From NCBI RefSeq assembly GCF_002101965.1, contig NZ_LQQA01000006.1, forward strand, positions 248,001-312,000: a DNA stretch of 64,000 nucleotides. The letters are read 5' to 3'. The position numbers and the translations under genes were made by a program. The notes beneath the pieces are model-generated. The model saw nothing but the letters and a program-made list of their open reading frames with translations. It was not told where the DNA came from and did no database searches. Positions 38,855 through 46,765 of this stretch are shown here, in pieces. Origin of the DNA: Mycolicibacterium wolinskyi. Lineage in GTDB: Bacteria; Actinomycetota; Actinomycetes; Mycobacteriales; Mycobacteriaceae. Within the stretch, counting starts at the first letter, position 1. Each line of letters begins with the position of its first letter.

Positions 38855-40453
38855 ATGACATCCATGGTGCAGACGACAGACCTGACCGGGCAGATGTTGA
38901 TCGCGGGCAAGCCGGTGCGCGGCACCGGCACCGAGATCCGCGGCATCGATCCGCAGAACGCGGCCGCCCTCGAACCCGCCTACGCGTACGGCGACAGCAC
39001 CCACGTCGAAGCCGCGTGCGCCGCTGCCGCCGAAGCGTTTGCCGCATACCGCGGCGCACCGATCGAAACGCGGGCCCGTTTCCTGGAGGCCATCGCGGCC
39101 AACCTGGAGTCGATCAGCGACGCCCTGGTCGACCGCGCACACGCCGAGAGCGGCCTGCCCCGCCCGCGCCTGACCGGTGAGGTCGGGCGCACCGCAGGCC
39201 AGCTGCGGTTGTTCGCCGGCGTGCTGCGCGAGGGCAGCTGGAACGAGGCCCGCATCGATCCCGCTCTCCCTGACCGCACCCCGCTGCCGCGTCCCGACAT
39301 CCGCCAGCGCAGCGTGCCGCTCGGCCCCGTCGCAGTGTTCGGCGCCAGCAACTTCCCGCTGGCCTTCTCGGTGGCCGGTGGAGACACCGCCTCGGCGCTG
39401 GCCGCCGGATGCCCCGTCGTGGTCAAGGCGCACGACGCCCATCCCGGCACCTCCGAACTGGTCGGCCGCGCCATCACCGACGCGGTCGCCGCGTGCGGTC
39501 TGCCGGCAGGCACCTTCTCCCTGCTCTACGGGTACGGGCCGGAGCTTGGCACCGCGCTGGTCACCGATCCCCGCATCAAGGCGGTCGGATTCACCGGATC
39601 GCGCGGCGGTGGCATGGCCCTGATGGCCGCCGCGGCAGGCCGGCGCGAACCGATCCCGGTGTACGCCGAGATGAGCGCCATCAACCCCGTCTTTCTGCTG
39701 CCGGGTGCCCTGGCCAGTCATGGTGCCGACCTGGGCCGCGCGTTCGTCGGCTCTCTCACCCTGGGCTCCGGACAGTTCTGCACCAACCCGGGCCTCGTGA
39801 TCGCCGTCGACGGTCCCGAGCTGGACGCGTTCCTCGCCGCCGCGGGGGAGGCGGTCGCTGCCAGCGCGCCTGCCGCGATGCTGACGCCCGGTATCGCCGA
39901 CAGCTTCCGCACCGGTGTCGAAGCGCTTGAGAAAGAGGCAGTGCTGGTTGCGCGCGGATCCGATGCCGACGCCCCCGCGGTGTCCTGCCGCGCGGCCCTG
40001 TTCACCAGCGACGCGCCGACCTTCCTCGGTTCAGAGGCGTTGCAGGCCGAGGTGTTCGGCGCCTCGGGCGTCGTGATCCGGTGCGCCGACGCCGCCGAGA
40101 TGCTCCGGGTCGCCGCCAACGTGGAGGGGCAGCTCACCGCGACGATCCACGCCGACGAGTCCGACCACGACCAGGCCGGTGACCTGCTGGAGGTCCTCGA
40201 GCTCAAGGCGGGCCGAATCCTGTTCAACGGCTGGCCGACCGGTGTCGAGGTCGGCCACGCCATGGTCCACGGCGGGCCGTTCCCGTCCACCTCCGACTCG
40301 CGTACCACCTCGGTCGGTGCGCGCGCCATCGAGCGGTTCCTGCGGCCGGTCTGCTACCAAGACGCTCCGAAGTCCTTGCTGCCCAGCGCTGTTGCGGACG
40401 GCAATCCCGACGGGCTGTGGCGGCGCATCGACGGCCAACTCACCAAAGACTGA
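38855..40453 (+). CDS. 2,5-dioxovalerate (alpha-ketoglutaric semialdehyde) dehydrogenase
   Basis: A 532-residue ALDH of the KGSADH subfamily, recognisable by the divergent N-terminal ATIHADESDHD-type and GASNFPLAFSVAGGDTASALAAG sequences. VGFTGSRGGGMALM is the cofactor site, the general base Glu is in PVYAEMSAINP and the catalytic Cys in SGQFCTNPG. ATG 38855 is used; TTG 38819 is an alternative. It oxidises 2,5-dioxopentanoate to 2-oxoglutarate, the last step of hexarate breakdown, and the next gene (KdgD) makes its substrate. Confidence 0.92.
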   Translation: MTSMVQTTDLTGQMLIAGKPVRGTGTEIRGIDPQNAAALEPAYAYGDSTHVEAACAAAAEAFAAYRGAPIETRARFLEAIAANLESISDALVDRAHAESGLPRPRLTGEVGRTAGQLRLFAGVLREGSWNEARIDPALPDRTPLPRPDIRQRSVPLGPVAVFGASNFPLAFSVAGGDTASALAAGCPVVVKAHDAHPGTSELVGRAITDAVAACGLPAGTFSLLYGYGPELGTALVTDPRIKAVGFTGSRGGGMALMAAAAGRREPIPVYAEMSAINPVFLLPGALASHGADLGRAFVGSLTLGSGQFCTNPGLVIAVDGPELDAFLAAAGEAVAASAPAAMLTPGIADSFRTGVEALEKEAVLVARGSDADAPAVSCRAALFTSDAPTFLGSEALQAEVFGASGVVIRCADAAEMLRVAANVEGQLTATIHADESDHDQAGDLLEVLELKAGRILFNGWPTGVEVGHAMVHGGPFPSTSDSRTTSVGARAIERFLRPVCYQDAPKSLLPSAVADGNPDGLWRRIDGQLTKD

Positions 40454-40482
40454 CCACCGTAGAAAATCTGAGGAGTAGAAAT

Positions 40483-41406
40483 ATGCTCGACGGCGTCTTG
40501 TTCTTCCCCGTCACACCGCTCACTGCAGCGGGTGAGGTGGACGTGGACCGGCTCGCACAGCACGTCGCCAAGGGTGTGGACGCCGGGCCCGGCGGTGTCT
40601 TCATCGGTTGCGGCACAGGCGAATTCCATGCGCTTGAGCCGTCCGAGATGAGCACCGTCGTGCGCACCGCGGTCGAGGCGGTGGCCGGGCGGGTTCCGGT
40701 GTATGCCGGCGCAGGCGGATCGATCGCGTCGGCGAAGACGTTCGCGCGGGTGGCCGCCGAAGCCGGAGCCGACGGGCTGCTGCTCCTCCCGCCGTACCTC
40801 GTCGAGATGCCGCAAGCGGGCCTCGTCGGCTACACCCGCGAGGTCAGTTCCGTCACCGACCTGCCCCTCGTGGTCTACAACCGCAACAACGCGCGCTTCA
40901 ACGAAGCTTCGGCGGTCGAGGTCGCGCAGCTGCCCAACGTCGTCGGATTCAAGGACGGCACAGGCGATTTCGATCAGGTCGCCCGCATCGTTCGGGCGGT
41001 CACCGACGCACTGGCACCGAGCGGCAAGCCGTTCCAGTTCTTCAACGGCCTGCCCACGGCCGAGGTCTCGCAGCAGGCGTACCGCGCCATCGGCGTCACG
41101 CTGTACTCGTCGGCCACCTTCGCGTTCGCGCCCGATCTGGCGCTCGCGTTCTACCAGGCCCTGGAGACCGGCAACGAGGCGCTCACCGCCGCGCTGCTGC
41201 GCGAGTTCTACCACCCGCTGGTTCGGCTGCGCGACAAGGTGCCCGGCTACGCGGTGTCGCTGATCAAGGCCGGCGTCACGATGGAAGGCCTGCCTGCCGG
41301 GCCGGTACGGCCCCCGCTGGTCGACGCCAGCCCCGACGACGTCGCCGAACTGCAGCGCATCCTCGCTGCCGGCCGTGCGGTGATCGCCGACGCCCTGGTG
41401 CACTGA
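40483..41406 (+). CDS. kdgD: 5-dehydro-4-deoxyglucarate dehydratase
   Basis: A 307-residue member of the DHDPS/NAL aldolase superfamily. AGGAG lies before ATG 40483. GCGTGEFHAL is the substrate-carboxylate loop, LPLVVYNRNNARF carries the catalytic Tyr, and VVGFKDGTGDF carries the Schiff-base Lys. It dehydrates and decarboxylates 5-keto-4-deoxy-D-glucarate to 2,5-dioxopentanoate. The neighbours before and after supply the next and previous steps. The stop overlaps the following ATG (TGATG). Confidence 0.93.
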   Translation: MLDGVLFFPVTPLTAAGEVDVDRLAQHVAKGVDAGPGGVFIGCGTGEFHALEPSEMSTVVRTAVEAVAGRVPVYAGAGGSIASAKTFARVAAEAGADGLLLLPPYLVEMPQAGLVGYTREVSSVTDLPLVVYNRNNARFNEASAVEVAQLPNVVGFKDGTGDFDQVARIVRAVTDALAPSGKPFQFFNGLPTAEVSQQAYRAIGVTLYSSATFAFAPDLALAFYQALETGNEALTAALLREFYHPLVRLRDKVPGYAVSLIKAGVTMEGLPAGPVRPPLVDASPDDVAELQRILAAGRAVIADALVH

Positions 41407-42671
41407 TGGCGGCCAACCGGATCCGCATCACCGGGGCTCGGATCACGCCGGTAGCGTTCGCCGACCCGCCGCTGCTCAACACCGTCGGTGTCCATCAGCC
41501 GTATGCGCTGCGCGCGATCATCCAGCTCGACACCGATGCCGGGCTGACCGGTCTCGGCGAGACCTACGCCGACACGCGCCATCTCGAGCGGCTCACCGCG
41601 GCAGCAGACGCCATCGTCGGCCAGGATGTGTTCGCGCTCAACATCATTCGCGCGGCCATCGCCGATCGGCTGCGCGGTGACACCGCCGCGGTCGGCACCG
41701 CGGGCATGATCACCTCCGCCAGCGCCGTCGATCAGGTGTTGTCACCGTTCGAGGTGGCCTGCCTGGATGTGCAGGGGCAGGCGACCGGACGGCCAGTGTC
41801 GGATCTGCTCGGGGGAGCGGTGCGCGGGGAAGTGCCGTTCAGTGCCTACCTGTTCTACAAATGGGCGGGGCATCCCGGTGCGGAACCGGACGGCTGGGGT
41901 GAGGCGCTCGACCCGGACGGCATCGTCGCGCAGGCCCGCCGCATCGTCGACGAATACGGCTTCACCGCAATCAAACTCAAGGGCGGCGTGTTCGCGCCCG
42001 AGGAGGAGATGGCGGCCATCGAGGCACTGCGCGCCGAGTTCCCCGATCACCCGCTGCGTCTCGACCCCAACGCGGCCTGGACGCCGCAGACCTCGGTCAA
42101 GGTGGCCTCCGGGCTGGCCGGTGTCCTGGAGTATCTCGAAGACCCCACTCCGGGTCTTGACGGCATGGCCGAGGTTGCCGCACAGGCGCCCATGCCGCTG
42201 GCCACCAACATGTGCGTGGTGGCGTTCGACCAGCTCGCGCCCGCGGTCGCCAGGAAATCGGTGTCGGTCGTGCTGTCCGATCACCACTACTGGGGCGGGC
42301 TGCAGCGTTCGCGGTTGCTGGCCGGCATCTGCGACACGTTCGGGCTCGGCCTGTCCATGCACTCGAATTCGCATCTGGGCATCAGCCTGGCCGCGATGGT
42401 CCACTTGGCTGCTGCCACACCGAATCTCACCTACGCCTGCGACACGCACTGGCCGTGGAAGGCCGAGGACGTCGTCAAGGACGGCGCGCTGGTGTTCCGC
42501 GACGGATCGGTGCCGGTGCCAACGGTGCCCGGCCTGGGCGTGCAGATCGACGACGAAAGCCTGGCCGCACTGCACGAGCAGTACGTGCGCTGCGGCATCC
42601 GGGATCGCGACGACACCGGCTACATGCGCAGCGTCGATCCCTCATTCGAGGCGGCCGCCCCGCGCTGGTGA
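41406..42671 (+). CDS. Enolase-superfamily sugar-acid dehydratase (glucarate dehydratase-like)
   Basis: A 421-residue mandelate-racemase/glucarate dehydratase family enzyme. The catalytic KxK is in AIKLKGGVF, the metal Asp in LRLDPNAAW, Glu in EYLEDPTPG, and the His base in SMHSNSHLG. It would dehydrate D-glucarate, galactarate or a related aldarate to the KdgD substrate. It diverges from the second, more typical GudD at 59-60 kb, so the two may have different substrates. It is translationally coupled to kdgD. Confidence 0.88.
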   Translation: MAANRIRITGARITPVAFADPPLLNTVGVHQPYALRAIIQLDTDAGLTGLGETYADTRHLERLTAAADAIVGQDVFALNIIRAAIADRLRGDTAAVGTAGMITSASAVDQVLSPFEVACLDVQGQATGRPVSDLLGGAVRGEVPFSAYLFYKWAGHPGAEPDGWGEALDPDGIVAQARRIVDEYGFTAIKLKGGVFAPEEEMAAIEALRAEFPDHPLRLDPNAAWTPQTSVKVASGLAGVLEYLEDPTPGLDGMAEVAAQAPMPLATNMCVVAFDQLAPAVARKSVSVVLSDHHYWGGLQRSRLLAGICDTFGLGLSMHSNSHLGISLAAMVHLAAATPNLTYACDTHWPWKAEDVVKDGALVFRDGSVPVPTVPGLGVQIDDESLAALHEQYVRCGIRDRDDTGYMRSVDPSFEAAAPRW

Positions 42672-42749
42672 TTCTGGTCGGCCCAGATGCGGCAGGGCAT
42701 GCATCGCTTTGATGGTATGGGCGTGCACTCAAGCGGTGTCGTACGTGTG

Positions 42750-42990
42750 TCAGGTATGGAAGGTCATACACGCTGATTCGACGCTGAGTTCGCCGGCTTC
42801 GCCTCGAGGAATAAGGCAGTCGTCGTACACGTGCTCGTACGCCGCGAGGGTCGGGATATCCACGGCCAGGATCAGGTCCCACCCTGTCCGCCTCACTGTG
42901 GAGCCCGCAGCCCCCACAACGATGTCAGCGATGCGCTCAGTGAGGACTTCGTCATCGACCTGGTGGTCAATGAAGATTCGGACTGTGGAG
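42750..42990 (-). pseudogene. Start-less remnant resembling the RAM domain of an Lrp/AsnC regulator
   Basis: Read on the minus strand, about 75 codons are protein-like: a RIFIDHQVDDEVLTERIADI segment, then WDLILAVDIPTLAAYEHVYD, then VESACMTFHT and a stop at 42752-42750. The strand-helix-strand pattern with an internal DLIL and a terminal VES resembles the effector-binding (RAM) domain of Lrp/AsnC proteins. No ATG or GTG precedes it before it runs into the downstream end of the SDR gene in another frame, and no DNA-binding half exists. It is probably a decayed gene; the family assignment is tentative. Confidence 0.35.
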
Positions 42991-42996
42991 TGGCCT

Positions 42997-43836
42997 TTAG
43001 GAGGGGAAATCAGCGCTGCGGGAGAGTGTTTCGTTGGCTCGGATGGCGGCGAGGTTCTTCTCCAGTGTGTCGATCACGGCGTCGTATCCGCTGTTGCCCA
43101 GGATGAGCCGGCGCGGCGGCGGGTTTTGGGCCATGGCCGCGATGACTGCGCGGGCTCCGCGGTGCGGGTCGCCGGGTTGCACACCGTCCATCCCGACGAA
43201 GGCGGCACGGACCTCTTCGAGAATGTCGTGGTAGTCCGGGATGCGCTCGTCGACCGGTTCGTTGGCGAAGCCGGAGTAGGCGTTGGTGCGGAACGCCCCC
43301 GGTTCGACGGTCAGCACGGAGATGCCCTGTGGAGCTACTTCGTCGTGTAGTGCGTCGGTGATGGCTTCGATGGCGTACTTCGTTGCGCTGTAGTAGCCGA
43401 ATCCGGGCGCTGATATGAGCCCGGCGACCGAGGACACGTTGACGATCCACCCGTTGCCGCGGGCACGCATGCCGGGGAGCGCTGCACGTGTCACGGATAG
43501 CACGGCGAAGAAGTTCAGTTCGAACATCGCCCGCATCGCGGATTCGTCCATGGCCTCGATGGATCCGTACCAGCCGCGGCCGGCGTTGTTGACCAGCACG
43601 TCGATACCGCCGAAGTGCTCCTCGGCGATGCGTACCGCGCGCTGCACCTGCGCGGGGTCGGTGAGCTCCAGCGGCACGAGGAGAACGCGGTCGCCGTACT
43701 GCTCGGCCCACGTCGCCAGCTCTTGTGGGCGCCGGGATGTCAGTGTCACGCGGTCACCGGTGTCGAGCGCCGTTTCGGCGAACGCGACCCCGAAGTTGCC
43801 GGGGGTGCCGCCGGTGATGAACCATGTCCTGCTCAC
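42997..43836 (-). CDS. Short-chain dehydrogenase/reductase
   Basis: A 279-residue SDR. GTG 43836 overlaps the stop of the SnoaL-like gene as GTGA. TGGTPGNFGVAFAE is the cofactor motif, NNAGRGWYG the NNAG block, NVSSVAGLIS the catalytic Ser and YYSATKYAIEA the Tyr/Lys. RRPQEL after beta 2 suggests NADP(H). It lies in a two-gene operon divergent from a MerR regulator, a layout typical of MerR-regulated oxidoreductases. Confidence 0.9.
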   Translation of the reverse strand: MSRTWFITGGTPGNFGVAFAETALDTGDRVTLTSRRPQELATWAEQYGDRVLLVPLELTDPAQVQRAVRIAEEHFGGIDVLVNNAGRGWYGSIEAMDESAMRAMFELNFFAVLSVTRAALPGMRARGNGWIVNVSSVAGLISAPGFGYYSATKYAIEAITDALHDEVAPQGISVLTVEPGAFRTNAYSGFANEPVDERIPDYHDILEEVRAAFVGMDGVQPGDPHRGARAVIAAMAQNPPPRRLILGNSGYDAVIDTLEKNLAAIRANETLSRSADFPS

Positions 43837-44174
43837 GGCTCGATCACCACCCGGCTGATCAGCGCACCGTCGAGGGTGAACCGGTAGTTCAGGTCGGCGA
43901 CGCCGCCGGGGAAGTCGCCCTCCAAGTGCTGTGTGACGACGACCCCGGTGTCGGTGGTGGTCGCGCCGGTGATCTCGGCGGTGTAGGTGTACTCGGCGGC
44001 CGCCGTCGCGACCCACTTCCCGATCTGGTCGTGGCCCGTGTAGTCGTGGCCCTCGTCGGTGACGACGGCGTCGGGGGTGAGTGTGGCGAGTGTTTGGTCC
44101 ACCTCACGGGCGTCGAGTGCGGTCATGAACGTCGTGATGGTGTGTGGAAGTGCATCCCATTCTGCGGTGGTCAT
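43833..44174 (-). CDS. SnoaL/NTF2-like small protein
   Basis: A 113-residue protein with the cone-shaped NTF2/SnoaL-like fold pattern: an N-terminal helix (FMTALDAREVDQTLATLTPDA), HDYTGHDQIGKW, and paired strands (VVVTQHLEGDFPGG, NYRFTLDGALISRVVIEP). No catalytic residues are certain. It is the first gene of the operon divergent from the MerR gene and starts just downstream of a MerR-type promoter. The overlap with the SDR start indicates coupled translation. Confidence 0.85.
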   Translation of the reverse strand: MTTAEWDALPHTITTFMTALDAREVDQTLATLTPDAVVTDEGHDYTGHDQIGKWVATAAAEYTYTAEITGATTTDTGVVVTQHLEGDFPGGVADLNYRFTLDGALISRVVIEP

Positions 44175-44180
44175 GACACC

Positions 44181-44211
44181 ACCGTGAAGCTTCCCCTAAG
44201 GGCAAGGTCAA
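44181..44211 (-). promoter_or_regulatory. MerR-type promoter/operator for the SnoaL-SDR operon
   Basis: On the minus strand TTGACC (44211-44206) is followed by a 19-base spacer and CACGGT (44186-44181). The spacer contains the dyad read on the plus strand as CTTCCCCTAAGGGCAAG (44190-44206). A long 19-base spacer with an internal dyad is the hallmark of MerR-activated promoters. It is a near copy, in the opposite direction, of the element before the MerR gene. Confidence 0.75.
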
Positions 44212-44286
44212 CCCACTGGCAGGGGAATGTTGTAAACCCGTGCCGCCCGCTCGCCGGGTCAGCGTCCCCCGCGCCGGCCCGCGATG

Positions 44287-44317
44287 TTGACCTTCCCCTT
44301 AGGGGAAGCTGCACGAT
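44287..44317 (+). promoter_or_regulatory. MerR-type promoter/operator for the MerR gene
   Basis: TTGACC (44287-44292), a 19-base spacer holding the dyad CTTCCCCTTAGGGGAAG (44292-44308), and CACGAT (44312-44317). It matches the divergent element base for base over most of its length, so the same MerR dimer should bind both. Confidence 0.75.
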
Positions 44318-44361
44318 GGCCTCACCCGATAACGCGGGTGGATCGTATGAGGAGGGATGCC

Positions 44362-45210
44362 ATGGGAGCACGGGTTTCGATCGGTGACTTCGCCGTGATG
44401 ACCAGCCTGAGCCGCAAGGCACTACGCCATTACCATGACATCGGCATTCTCGAACCGGCCCACATCGATGCCCACACCGGCTACCGCTTCTACGACACCA
44501 GCCAGGTCGATCACGCGCACATCATCCGCCGGTTCCGCACTCTGGGCATGTCGATTCCCGACATCAAGGCGCTGCTGAGCACGGATGACGCCGTGGCGCG
44601 CACCGAGATCATCAAGACTCATCTCGAACAGATGGAGATGCAGCTGCAGCAGACCCGTGACACCGTGGGGGCGCTGCGCGAGCTGCTCTCGCCCGTGCGC
44701 ACCCCTCCCGACGTGGAGTTGCGCCGTGAACCTGCGCTCGCCGTGTGGTCCATCGCCGCCACCGTCGAGGTTGCCGAGATCGACAGCTGGTTCGCCGCGA
44801 CGCTGAGGACACTGCGCAACGCAGTCGCCACCGCAGCAGGCGCTCCGTCGGCGGCCGTGCCGGGCGGCCTCTACGACCGGGCGCTGTTCCTCGAATCACG
44901 GGGCAAGGCAACCCTGTTCATTCCCGCACCACCCTCGTTGGGCCCACCGGAGGGCGTGCGTGCCGAGGTCCTGCCTGCCGCCGAATTCGCCGTGCTCACC
45001 CACCCCGGCGGTCACGAGGAGGGCATCGACCGCAGTTACGCAGCGCTGGGCGTATACGCCAACGAGCACCTCATCACCGACCAGGGGCCGATTCGCGAGC
45101 ACTACATCGGCGCCACGCCCTCGGCTCCGACAGTGTTCACCGCCACCGAGATCTGTTGGCCGATCTTCAGCACCACCCCGCCCGTGTCCCACCCCCAAGG
45201 AGACAACTGA
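44362..45210 (+). CDS. MerR-family regulator with GyrI-like effector domain
   Basis: A 282-residue protein; ATG 44362 has GAGGAGGG upstream. The winged HTH covers residues 4-72 (SIGDFAVMTSLSRKALRHYH, then GYRFYDTSQVDHAHIIRRF), a coiled coil about 80-115 (HLEQMEMQLQQTRDTVGAL), and a C-terminal GyrI/AraC-E-type ligand domain, similar to BmrR/TipA-like multidrug sensors. It should act on the two matching promoters between itself and the SnoaL gene. A pseudogene of a luciferase-like enzyme follows 1 base later. Confidence 0.92.
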   Translation: MGARVSIGDFAVMTSLSRKALRHYHDIGILEPAHIDAHTGYRFYDTSQVDHAHIIRRFRTLGMSIPDIKALLSTDDAVARTEIIKTHLEQMEMQLQQTRDTVGALRELLSPVRTPPDVELRREPALAVWSIAATVEVAEIDSWFAATLRTLRNAVATAAGAPSAAVPGGLYDRALFLESRGKATLFIPAPPSLGPPEGVRAEVLPAAEFAVLTHPGGHEEGIDRSYAALGVYANEHLITDQGPIREHYIGATPSAPTVFTATEICWPIFSTTPPVSHPQGDN

Positions 45211-45211
45211 C

Positions 45212-45453
45212 GTGTACGAGCAGTTCGGCACATACGGTGCCTGGCTCACCCCCGGCCTGGGCGATGCCCCCCCCGTATCGAATACGCCCGCCAGCTCGAA
45301 GAACTGGGGTACCAGACGATCTGGGTGGGAATCGGTGCAGACCCCGTCGGTGACATGAGCCTGCTCGAGCCCTGGGCCTTGATGTGGCCGTGCCGGTTCA
45401 GCATCGTGACGAGGCACGTTGGCCGGGGTGAGACGCTCCCGATGCTGAATTGA
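45212..45453 (+). pseudogene. Frameshifted, truncated luciferase-like (F420/FMN) monooxygenase
   Basis: From GTG 45212 the frame reads YEQFGTYGAWLTPGLGDAPP, then loses sense after an 8-C run at 45267-45274. In another frame it continues as RIEYARQLEELGYQTIWVGI and GADPVGDMSLLE before decaying to a stop at 45451-45453. Together these are the start of a luciferase-like barrel with one frameshift and loss of most of the protein. It lies directly after the MerR gene and may once have been its target. Confidence 0.7.
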
Positions 45454-45544
45454 CGCCGGTGACTGGGTATTGTCGAGAAGTTGTCACTAAAGCAGGGGTC
45501 AGCGCGACCGGGGTGACCGCATTACGTAAAGGACGTGATTTCCC

Positions 45545-46765
45545 ATGCGCGCGCCGCTAGACCCGCAGCTTCTGGCTGCGTCCACCACCGGTGTCTTCAG
45601 CACGCCCGGTGCCCACCGGCTGTCGTTGTTGTTGGTCGAAGACGATCGCGCGGACGCGTTGCTGGTGGAAGAGCTGATCGCGGATGCCGCCGCCGACATC
45701 GACTTCATCTGGGCACAGTCGATCTCCGACGCCGAGCGCATGGTGGCCGACCGCAGGCCCGACTGTGTGTTGCTCGATCTGAATCTGCCCGACGCGACCG
45801 GTATCGACGCCCTTCACCGGCTGGGCCGCCGGGATGCCACGATCCCGATCATCGTGCTGACCGGTCTCAATGACGAGCACTTCGGGATCTCGGCGGTCGC
45901 CTCAGGTGCGCAGGACTATCTCGTCAAAGGCCGCGTCGATCCCGAGATGTTGCGGCGCGCCGTCCTTTACGCGATCGAACGTAAGCGTGCCGAGCTCACC
46001 GCGGTCGACCTGCATGCCAGCCGGATGCGCGAGCAGGAGAACGCGCGTCTCGAGCGTGGTTTGCTGCCGTCCCCGTTACTCCATGAGAACCCGGGTGTCG
46101 AGATCGTCACGCAGTCGCTCCCGAGCCGGCGCGACGCCCTGATCGGCGGCGACTTCTATGACGTCGTTCAGACACCCGACGGCACCGTCCACGTGATGAT
46201 CGGTGACGTGTCAGGTCACGGCCCGGATGAGGCGGCCGTCGGCGTGGCATTGCGTATCGGTTGGCGGGCCCTGACTTTCGCGGGTCTGCGCGGCAACGAA
46301 CGAATGCACCAACTCGATCGCATCCTGACGACCGAGCGTCCTGGCCGCGGGATCTTCGCGACCCTTCTGAGCGTGGCTCTGGATCCGTCCAGCGGGCATT
46401 TCACGGCCGTCCGAGCCGGCCACCCCGGCATGCTGCTGCATGGCACGGGCACCGTGGATTGGCTTGAGCCACCGGCCGGCGCGGCACTCGGACTCGGCGC
46501 CACGGAGTGGCCGGTGAACCGATTGCAACTCGACGAGGGCCACGGCATCGTGCTGCTCACGGACGGGCTGTTCGAGGGGCACGCGGGAGACGGGGATGAA
46601 CGGCTCGGCGAGGACGGCCTGCTCACGATGGCCCGCTCGCTGGCACACCTGCCCGGCCCGGAATTCGTCGACAACCTGATCCGCCAGGCCGAATCCCGCG
46701 CGCAACCGCACGGCGGGCTCACCGACGACATCGCGGTCATCCGTGTGGAGCGATCATCGACATGA
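45545..46765 (+). CDS. REC-PP2C response regulator (RsbU/RsbP-type phosphatase)
   Basis: A 406-residue two-domain protein. The receiver domain (residues 25-145) has phospho-acceptor D78 in CVLLDLNLPD and K in YLVKGRV. A short coiled linker leads to a PP2C-type serine phosphatase domain (about 185-400) with GGDFYDVV, MIGDVSGHG, LLTDGLFEG and LTDDIAVI supplying the metal-binding Asp residues. It would dephosphorylate an STAS anti-sigma antagonist after activation by a histidine kinase. The next gene is that kinase, with a 4-bp overlap, and an STAS antagonist lies 2.5 kb away. Confidence 0.92.
   Translation: MRAPLDPQLLAASTTGVFSTPGAHRLSLLLVEDDRADALLVEELIADAAADIDFIWAQSISDAERMVADRRPDCVLLDLNLPDATGIDALHRLGRRDATIPIIVLTGLNDEHFGISAVASGAQDYLVKGRVDPEMLRRAVLYAIERKRAELTAVDLHASRMREQENARLERGLLPSPLLHENPGVEIVTQSLPSRRDALIGGDFYDVVQTPDGTVHVMIGDVSGHGPDEAAVGVALRIGWRALTFAGLRGNERMHQLDRILTTERPGRGIFATLLSVALDPSSGHFTAVRAGHPGMLLHGTGTVDWLEPPAGAALGLGATEWPVNRLQLDEGHGIVLLTDGLFEGHAGDGDERLGEDGLLTMARSLAHLPGPEFVDNLIRQAESRAQPHGGLTDDIAVIRVERSST

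Noticed and set aside
45465..45470. GGGTAT as a possible SigF -10 upstream of the REC-PP2C gene.
   Set aside because: No GTTT-type -35 is present at the required distance.
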